A stretch of 64,000 nucleotides of DNA, taken from positions 1 through 64,000 of the forward strand of contig JAVHKY010000024.1 of the NCBI GenBank assembly GCA_035079385.1. The letters are read 5' to 3'. Each line of letters begins with the position of its first letter. The stretch's first letter is position 1. The translations under genes were made by a program, and so were the position numbers. Of the stretch, positions 56,245 to 64,000 are shown one piece after another. The notes under the pieces are model-generated. The model did no database searches. It saw nothing but the letters and a program-made list of their open reading frames with translations, and had not been told where the DNA came from. The stretch is from Aspidiotus rigidus. Taxonomy: Eukaryota; Arthropoda; Insecta; Hemiptera; Diaspididae.

Positions 56245-56765
56245 CAAAACAACGATTTGAAGAATGATTATATTGCTTGAAAGAACGAAAAAATTATCCT
56301 ACAATCCTGCAGAGAAGCCTGCGCGAAATCGTCCCTCGTAGGAGGGCAAGGATTTGTGCGATGTTCTTGCACAAAAAAGTATGAAAATAATAGGTGTGCG
56401 TGCAAGAGGAAAAATTTACTCTGCAATTCTAAGTGCCACAATTCTTTATCCTGTTGCAATAAATAGGTGGCCACCAGCTTTCAATTTCAATCTGTAAGTA
56501 CTTACTTTTATTTGATGGTAAGTTAATAATTAAAATCAATTTTTGCAGACTTCGCTCAAGATTTTGTTCAAAGTTGTTGACATGTACAGCTGTGTATAAA
56601 AAAGGTGAGCATATCGCATTCTGTACCTCGATAACATACATTTTTAGTTCTGCTCACGAGTTAAAGTTTATTTCGCGGACTGTACAAAATTGCGCGTGCA
56701 ATACCCGAAATGTACGATTTCGGACTTTGCTCTTAACACATATACTGCAATGTTAAACGAGCGTG
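56245..56765. other. No gene recognised
   Basis: Short frames only; unique sequence. Confidence 0.35.
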
Positions 56766-57028
56766 GAAACAGCCGTCGTCTTTCCAAGTCCCCCTCCTAT
56801 CATATATAGCTCGGAGGTAGAATTTTTCCAAGTCCCCCTCCTATCATATATGGCTAGAGGGTCGAAATGTTTCTAAGACCCCCCTCCTACCATATATAGC
56901 TCGGAGGTCGGAATTTTTCTAAGTCCCTCTCCCCTCTCCGTGACGTCACCAACCTCGCTCGCGCTTGCGGACGAAAAATCCTGGAAGTACCCCCAAAAAA
57001 AGGGATAGCGGGTTCCCCGCTAAAAAAT
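56766..57028 (+). mobile_element. Family B element copy 3 (best preserved)
   Basis: CAGCCGTCGTCTTTCC, three satellite units on the minus strand (56780-56930), TGACGTCA (56941-56948), CCTCGCTCGCGCTTGCGGACG, and the terminal hairpin AGCGGG-TTC-CCCGCT followed by A residues. No ORF. Confidence 0.65.
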
Positions 57029-58389
57029 CGATTTCCCACATCAGAATGATTCATTTCTCACTGGCTAGATAGAACAAATTGAGATAAGCTTATAATTCAA
57101 GATAACAAAATAGGAAGATCGGTCGGAAAAAGTACACAATGACCCATACTCTACAGCCTTGTATAATGATAACGGAAGTTTATCGAACTTTAGGATAGCT
57201 CGAAAATATATTTTAATATCGCGGTAGGTATTTTGCTGTTGAATTCAAAGAACGATTAATTCTCGCTCGGTGATTGGAATATGAACGGAAAAGTTGATTA
57301 GCAGGACAAAAAGCCAGAAGCTTAGACGACAACCGACATTTGTACCACGTCGTGATTAATTCGACATTAATCGCTTTTAATAAAAATTCAATCCAGCTAA
57401 CATTCGCTTCTGGAGATTTATTGTTTGATGAATGAGTTTTCTCCTTTCCGTGCTACTGCGAAAATTCGTTTCGTAAATGTTTTCTCTTTTGCGCAATCTT
57501 AACGCTGTTGGTAAGTTAATTTTTGTTTCGCGCGGTTTCAATACTAGTTTCTACACTTTGAAAGTCAGCAGCTTCCCTTTTTACGAGTGGTGGGCCACGA
57601 AGTTTAATACACTGAAAAATTTCACTTTTTTCTGATAGTCATTCAACCTTCTAGAAAATTGAACTGCATTTTCTATCAATTTCGGGCATTCGAAAAATCG
57701 TATAAAAATGTCAGTCGTCAGATGGATTCTCTTTTTTTCAGTCTTCAAAATCATTACGATGTTTCTCAAGTTGTACCTAATTTAAATAATTCAAATATCT
57801 TCGGCCTCTTAATTACGTCTTTAGATACCACTTTTCTTTGTTACGATTATATGTTTTTTGGAGGAGGAGGGCTGTCGCTTGGATTTCAATTGATGAAAAT
57901 AATATTTTTCAGTTTTTTTACATGATTTGTACGCAGTTCATCTACAAAGTATTTGTATTCGTCATCACGAAACTTCTGATAATGCAGAATTGATAAGCTT
58001 GGTATGTTTGTAAGGGACCTGAGTTATCTTCATGACAGCAGACAGCTCGCTGTTTATACTCAGTAATTTTTTATTTCCAAGTAGGTCGTCGTATAATATC
58101 GGAGTTTTTTTTTGAGAAGTTAATTATTTTATACTCGCCTGTTGATGGTCAATAACCGAGAGCACTCACTTTAAGGTCCAGTGAAAATTTTTTAGTAATT
58201 CTCAACCAGTACCTACTCCAAAAAATCTCAAAATTTGTATTTGGATGGAGAACTCCCCAAGTCGGCTCTTAATTTTGAATTCCCTTACAGCTCACTTCCA
58301 AAATAGGACTATCTAGCTAAAAGGTCTTGCCTTTCCTCTGAGACGATTATTCGTAATAATATATCAGAATGCTAAGACTGCTGAATATA
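57029..58389. other. No gene recognised
   Basis: AT-rich unique DNA. An 88-codon frame at 57659-57925 has no domain. Confidence 0.4.
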
Positions 58390-58555
58390 CGGTGGCGTAT
58401 GCAAGGGGGTGGTTCTGGGGGTCAAACTCCCCTCCAGAAGCCTTGTGATTCCCCAGAAATAAAAATCAATTATGATAGGAAGGATACGACAGCATTAAAT
58501 CACATCATTTTCCCACTAAGCCCCTCTCCCGAAAAAATTCCTGTGCACGCCACTG
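58390..58555. mobile_element. Short MITE with CAGTGGCG-type ends
   Basis: It starts CGGTGGCGTATGCA and ends TGTGCACGCCACTG, imperfect inverted repeats. The flanks share AATATA (58384-58389 and 58556-58561), or TGAATATA if the last TG is counted as flank, which would be the 8 bp expected of hAT. Interior is G-run/C-run rich. No ORF. Confidence 0.65.
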
Positions 58556-58561
58556 AATATA

Positions 58562-60000
58562 AGAAACTACTTAATAAAAGTGTAAGCCTGAAAACAAGAG
58601 GTCCTTAAGACGACACCCACATACGAAAGAAATCGTGAAAGAAAAATCCTTATTCGTTATCGCAACTCGTGGAAGTCGAAACCAAAACGGTACGATGTTT
58701 TGTATTTTCCGTCTTACAAAGTCTCGCTATTCCAATTCGCTTTCCCTTTGAAAAGAAGACAAAAAAAAAAAACACGACATTCGTATTTTTCTGATAACAA
58801 TCCAAGAATCCACGAGCAGATTGTCCAATTGTTTTCGTGGATTCCGAATTCTAGCTCGCAGATTCAATTCACGTGCTCCGCAATCAATGAGGATGCCGAA
58901 GAAAATTCTCTCGCTCCAGCTAACGATGTCATTTTCGAAAACATTAAGTTCTCTTTTTTTCTCGTTTAAATTTCAAAGATCAGCGTATAACCGCAATAAG
59001 AACGATAGCAATTAGTATTTAAGAGAAACAAAAATGAAACGAGAAAAAAACACTTTCTTCTTTTCTTTCTTTCCTCTTAAATACAGCTAATCTTTTAATT
59101 TTTCGCGACAAACGTTTCAGTGTCTGTAAGTTTATTCATTTTTTTCTTTTCGACTTACATTGAATGAGAATTTTTTAATTCATGATACTGGAATAAGCGT
59201 GACATGGCCTGGCAAAGTTAAGCTTCTTTCATCACAGTCAGTTTATAATTTTTTTTTTTTTCTCAAAGCGTGAAACATTTTTTCCCCTCTTGTTTTCTAC
59301 GTTATTTTCTTCACGATACCGCCGTACCTCGATATAAAGCTAACAAAATAAACCACCAAGCTTATAAATATGTATATTATGTGTTGGAGGTTAGCATCGC
59401 TATAGCGAGGCACCAATTTTACAATGCAAAGTGGACTCGAAAAATAACTCGCAATTTCGGGAATGGATATTTTAAAGCTTTTTACGACGGCACAATTTTA
59501 TGGAAGCGAAGTCCTGTACGGAATTTCACCGAGTTAATGACTATACCTATAGTTTGAAATTCTAAATTCGAGAAGGGCCTGAAAAGGTTTTAATTTGTCA
59601 AAAAATAGGGTAAACAACTCGAAATTGGACGTCATTTATACGTGGAAATTTTCTTCAATTGCATCATTCTGATTACGGACCGCTGGAGTGACCAAATAAG
59701 AATCGTGATTTTATGGAAAATATCTCGCTAGTAGACTTCATACATTATGACATAATTTTCCTGCTTTCGTAATTCTAAGAAGAAAATCGCTCGGGGTAAA
59801 TATTGTATCATAATTCATAAGCTAGTAGTGAGAAAAGGAACTTGCCTGGCATCTTTTATTTTGGACCATTGTTTTCAAGATATAAAACGCGCTGTAGATT
59901 CCTTTTGAGCACTTCTATTCTATTCTCTTTCAATTCCTTCCTCTTATGTACGCGTATGCTGGGCTGAGAAAGGAGATGCTCCCTTTCTGACTTCTTCCTC
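58562..60000. other. No gene recognised
   Basis: AT-rich, poly-T and poly-A tracts; overlapping short frames without domains. Confidence 0.4.
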
Positions 60001-60009
60001 TGTTGTTTA

Positions 60010-60120
60010 AATACCCTAGTATACTGTATGTTGGACCTAGTATAATAAAAGTCACGGCTACAGGTCCGAAAATAGTGACGATCATAGATATTTTTTCAAG
60101 TCACGATGACATCATCAGCC
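60010..60120. repeat. CTAG-rich dispersed repeat
   Basis: CCTAGTATACTGTATGTTGG and CCTAGTATAATAAAAGTCAC match the phrases at 10750 and 40033. Followed by a TGACATCATCA variant of the CRE-type motif. Confidence 0.5.
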
Positions 60121-60128
60121 ACTAACTC

Positions 60129-60560
60129 ATTCAAAACGGTGTTCCACGCGAAGAAGTATGAAAACATTCCTTTCTTCCTAATCGCTATAATGACCTCTAA
60201 CCTAACCTCAGCTTTCCCTTTACCAACCACCTTTTTACGGAAGACTGTTTCAGTAGATATGAGAGTTGTGTTCTGGTACAATTTGAATATTGGGTTGATC
60301 TCTCTAAAATGTTCTAAGGAGCATAAACCGAATTTCGTAGTCTCACCTTTGACTCCAAAACCAACAGCAAAGTACCTGAATCCCTTGTATGTTCTCGAAT
60401 AAAACTATCTCAAAAAATAGTGAGCAGATTACTATTGAATCAAATAATCCTGTGAAGAAGTATGGAAGATTCCTCCTCTTTGTAATCGCTATAAATGACC
60501 TAACAGACAGTGTCAGCTTTCCCCTTACCAAGTACCTTTCTGAGATTGACTTCAGCATCT
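60129..60560. repeat. Diverged direct duplication, spacing about 320 bp
   Basis: GAAGAAGTATGAAAACATTCC, TAATCGCTATAATGACC and TCAGCTTTCCCTTTACCAA (60150-60235) recur as GAAGAAGTATGGAAGATTCC, TAATCGCTATAAATGACC and TCAGCTTTCCCCTTACCAA (60454-60533). Confidence 0.7.
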
Positions 60561-60829
60561 CCAAGTTAACTTCTTCTACCAATGAGCAGCGGCACTACCT
60601 CAATTAATCCTTGACAAAATCTTCAAATGGTCATCTTGATTTCAGACAAGAAAATAGCCAGGGTTATATCCCAGAACAAGTTACTTATTGGCTCATGACT
60701 CAAAATTTGTAAGGTCAAGGTCAAATTGACAGACGGGATCTCTCACTCCGCCCGTTCGCCTCCCCCTAATTTATGTTAGGCCTAAGATACATTGATTTAA
60801 CTTATCAACTTCCGATTTATTGACAAGCT

Positions 60830-61860
60830 GACGGGCTGACTGGCGTTAAATTCCGTGAACGTTCTGAAATACCTATCATACCGTCGTACCGCTGTAGCCA
60901 CCAACTCCTTCAACTCTACAATAGTCTAATCCGTTCCCAACTAGATTACAGTTCTTTAATTTACATCTACCCGACAAATGACTTTAAAATGCTGGAATCC
61001 ATTCAAATTCCCAGGCTTTGACTGGCCTGTAGCACACTTTGCAATAGACCTGCACTCGAACTATGCTCTGAAGCAGGTTTTTCCCCTCTACGTTACCGCA
61101 CTCTCTCACCACTGCACCCGAATACTAAATCTTTCCATCTTTTCAAATGCTCGCGGCCCTCTTCTACCTCCTCAATCCACCTAGGCTCTCATCTCAAAAT
61201 TAAGCCCTTCTTCATTTTTTATCACTCGCCCTTAATTAAACTTTATCCCTGATATATATCTCAATTTTGCTGCAATTCCCGAAACAGCTATCTTCATATC
61301 CGAATGACACATCAGCAAAAGTCGTTTCTTCAGAATTTCACTCCCACTTTCTCTGTTACACGGACGAGTCCAAATCGGGACCCAGAACCGGATATACAGT
61401 CTATATTCAGGGTAATATTTAATCCCTCCATATTTGTCACCGAACTTACCGCTATATTACCCTATCTTCTTCTTCCCCGCAAACTCCTCACACTATCTGG
61501 TTCTCTTTCAACCTCACTTGCTATCGAGGACCCTCACTGTGAACCAATAAATCCTCATTCTTGTACACTAGTCAAGCTCTTCCTCATCTAAGCAGAACGC
61601 AAAGATGACGCAGTGGATCTTGCACAAAGCAGTCACTCTATTGATCTGCAATGACCCCTCCACCCTGTATGATCTCAAATCCTATCACTGCCTCCTTCAT
61701 CCTCTTCTCCTGATATGACTCCTGGTCCTCTTCATCCTCGGATAGGTTCCGAACCAATAAAACATCTCCAATTCCTTGGTGGACTTCAAACTACCTCGAA
61801 CGCGATCAAAGAGTTATCCTAATCCATCTCAGAATAGGCCATATTAGTCTTACCTTACTG
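60830..61860 (+). pseudogene. Jockey/I-type LINE remnant with RNase H-like tail
   Basis: Degenerate plus-strand frames show LQLYNSLIRSQLDYSSLIY, then LESIQIPRL (the usual phrase after RT). Later come TDESKSGPRTGYTVYIQG, ELTAILPYL and LSGSLSTSLAIEDPH, matching the order TDGSK...ELxAI...DSLSSL of a LINE RNase H domain. IPWWTSNYLERDQRVILIHLRIGHISLT near 61770-61855 matches the C-terminal end of such elements. Many stops and shifts. RT core and endonuclease are absent. Confidence 0.65.
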
Positions 61861-61889
61861 AAATACTGAAGATCTATCCGTTCAAGATT

Positions 61890-62110
61890 TCTTCTCTTGT
61901 CTAGCTCTCAAAAACATTCGGCTCGACAATTCTGGCACTCCTTGAATCGCAACCCTCCCTCTCAATCTCAAAGCATCATGAAAAAATCGTTAGCACGACG
62001 AAATACCTCCAATTCACCTTTTTCTAACACACTATCGAATTTCATATATTCATCCTTATTGTCCTCATCTGCCTACTCCGAGCCCATAACCCTAAGTTCA
62101 GTAGCAAGGC
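61890..62110 (+). repeat. LINE tail shared with 40420-40620
   Basis: It follows the LINE C-terminal remnant directly. Matches the other site through CTCTAGCTCTCAAAAACATTCGGCT, ATTCACCTTTTTC and CTACTCCGA. Confidence 0.5.
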
Positions 62111-62114
62111 TCAT

Positions 62115-63510
62115 TAATTTAATGAAAAAAGTTTACTGTTCAAAAAGTCTCACAGTTATTCCTCCCATTGCCTATTGTTTGATGGTGCCTCACTTTGAAG
62201 GTACGCAGCTGTGCTTGCAGCTATACTCATGAGGACCCTGTGTAATTTTTGGTCCCAGCAATTTCTTTTTTTTTTCACACAGCAACCTGCACCTTTAGTC
62301 TAATAGTTCTTTTTGGCAGACTTAGCTGCATTTGCTCCTGCTTACTGCTTGTAGCTAGATAAAAAGTCTCTAGGACCCCACGACTTCCGGACCGTTGAAG
62401 CACCCCTGGAATCAGCTGCAATACTACTTATCCCGTGCACTCTCATCTCTTTGAATATCCACATATTTCATCCTTCTTCCAGCTAGCTATTAGAATACCT
62501 TTAAAACCGGTTGTCTCCCGTGGCCTCTTCTAATTTCTCTTGGCTTATCAACCATTCAGCCCTTCCTCTTGTTGGTCCAAGACCGGCTCAAAGTCTCTGA
62601 TCCATCGCTCTTCTTAATGCACTTCCTGGTTCCATGGCTATAGCGGTCGCGTAGTCCCATCGACCAATCAAGATAAAAAGGGGTGTTGACAGCATATTAT
62701 GAAATCTCATGAAGCCAACGGCGGCTTTAGTATACATCTGTGAACTTTGAAGAATTGTAACAATTACACACACTAACAAATTTCAAACTTTTGAAATGAA
62801 CATGAACTAGCAAAAAAGTGTTCCTAGTATTTTTCACACTGAACACAATGCCGTTTGCCGTTTTTTGCTATCTCCTCTAGGTTTCTTACGGTTTCAATGC
62901 TTGAAAATTACTTGAAACTAACACTTTTGGAATACTGTATTGTATCATTACAAACCCCAAGATGATATAGAGAGAAGTGCACAGAAATGTTGCTCATACT
63001 TTCCTTTAGAACACATAATATTTTCACTCGATTGGTTACAGAAATCTACCCACTCATTTTTCTGAGAGTCATTTCATGATATTTGAAAGGGGAAATTCAA
63101 GAGGGTCATCCTGGTCACACTAATTCACGTAATGCGCGCGCCTGCACGTTACTCATCGTGCGCCCAGTCAATCTACATTCCCATCATAGAGAAGACGTAA
63201 TCAGTGTTCCCACTTTAGAAAACGTGTGAACGAATTGGGGGAATTCCAGTTTGATAATTATGTGGCATGCTGAGGAAAACTTAAACAAAATTTTGACATC
63301 GAGCATTCGCTTCTGAGTAGTTAATTTTCAGCCTTTTTCAAACTTTGAAACAAAATTCCGAAAAACTGAGTGGAGATGGTAACGCCATTGTATTCAATGC
63401 AAAATGTACGTTTAGAAACAACTTTGCCTGTTTGTATTCATTGAAGGCTGTTCATGTATGGTTAGGTAAGCTGTCAATGAGGGGCAAGAGCTTGAAGAAA
63501 TTGCGTCTTC
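62115..63510. other. No gene recognised
   Basis: Short frames only; no repeat or inverted structure I can support. Confidence 0.4.
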
Positions 63511-63514
63511 TAAA

Positions 63515-63690
63515 CTATGTATAAGAGGAGGATTCGGGAAAATTTCGGCTCAATGATCGATCATCAAAAAATACTTCGTAAATCAGTTTCTTTATTCGCC
63601 TTAATCAACGCAATTAATCGAAGAGACCCCGCGAGCAGCGAACGAAGTGAAGGCTCGCTGATCGACTCTGTCTATCGACTTCTTCACTAC
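63515..63690 (+). mobile_element. Family C copy
   Basis: GTATAAGAGGAGGATTCGGG, AATGATCGATCATCAAAAAA, AATCAGTTTCTTTATTCGCC, TTAATCAACGCAATTAATCG and AGACCCCGCGAGCAGCGA. Collinear with the inverse of 51255-51435. TTAATCAACG/AATTAA suggests a small terminal hairpin like that of family A. Confidence 0.6.
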
Positions 63691-64000
63691 CAACGACGCA
63701 ACAACGCTTTTTTCCCATTTTTTTTCCGGTTTATGCATGACTTCCTCTCCCTACAGGTCTCTCAGCTTTATATTTCGTACTACCCCTGCTGTCTAACTTT
63801 CCCTAATACCATGTTGTCTCTCCTATCGCCCGTCAGTTCAATGACCGTCCCTTCGGTATTCTCCTGACTTGCTATAGGGATCAAGGTAAGCCAAATATTT
63901 TTAGCAGAAGTTACTATAAAAAGATATAGAATGGAATTCACGACGTCGGAAGTTCATTAACTTTTAATCATCGAATGAAAATTAATCGACCGTTCAATTC

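Overview
This window is AT-rich eukaryotic DNA with very little coding sequence and dense, nested transposable elements. An arthropod is the most likely source (inference). Two copies of an R1-type LINE are present, and that clade is mostly found in arthropods. A Penelope-like element with a GIY-YIG endonuclease and hAT-type short elements fit this. I see no bacterial operon, rRNA or CRISPR. The only host gene I can support is a BTB-BACK-Kelch gene on the minus strand at 52380-54259. It probably has an intron in its 5' UTR, and its frame is broken by an 11-bp tandem duplication.

Layout. 1-3.5 kb: compact satellite-bearing elements (called families A, B and D here). 3.6-6.1 kb: a tRNA-like relic, a Penelope fragment and a 5'-truncated LINE that holds a 170-bp insertion. 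6.4-9.7 kb: no recognisable content. 9.7-12.3 kb: minisatellite, CTAG-rich repeats and a hAT-type MITE with a perfect 8-bp target duplication. 12.6 kb: five regularly spaced CCAAT boxes. 13-19.7 kb: a three-copy unclassified repeat, a long-TIR element and a perfect 27-bp hairpin. 22.3-25.9 kb: satellites, a tandem duplication, a 225-nt all-purine tract, a 59-bp-arm palindrome and family A ends. 27.7-32.7 kb: repeats, a duplicated block enclosing an (AAAT)n array and the largest family A element, then two LINE remnants. 34.4-37.6 kb: a foldback-type element of about 2.5 kb with satellite-filled arms. 38.2-40 kb: R1-type LINE. 42.2-44.3 kb: Penelope-like element with a 588-aa ORF. 46-50.2 kb: a 4.2-kb element with inverted arms of about 430 bp, containing a LINE whose 5' half is inverted. 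52.4-54.6 kb: the Kelch gene. 55.9-64 kb: hairpins, a MITE, another LINE and family C fragments.

The most unusual material is the set of small non-autonomous families. Families A and B end in short hairpins of different sequence but the same shape: a 5-6 bp stem closed by a GAA (or TTC) loop. Family A carries a 41/45-bp satellite whose copy number differs widely between elements. The 8-mer TGACGTCA appears 15 times by my count, almost always inside or beside these repeats. Family names are mine; I could not search databases.
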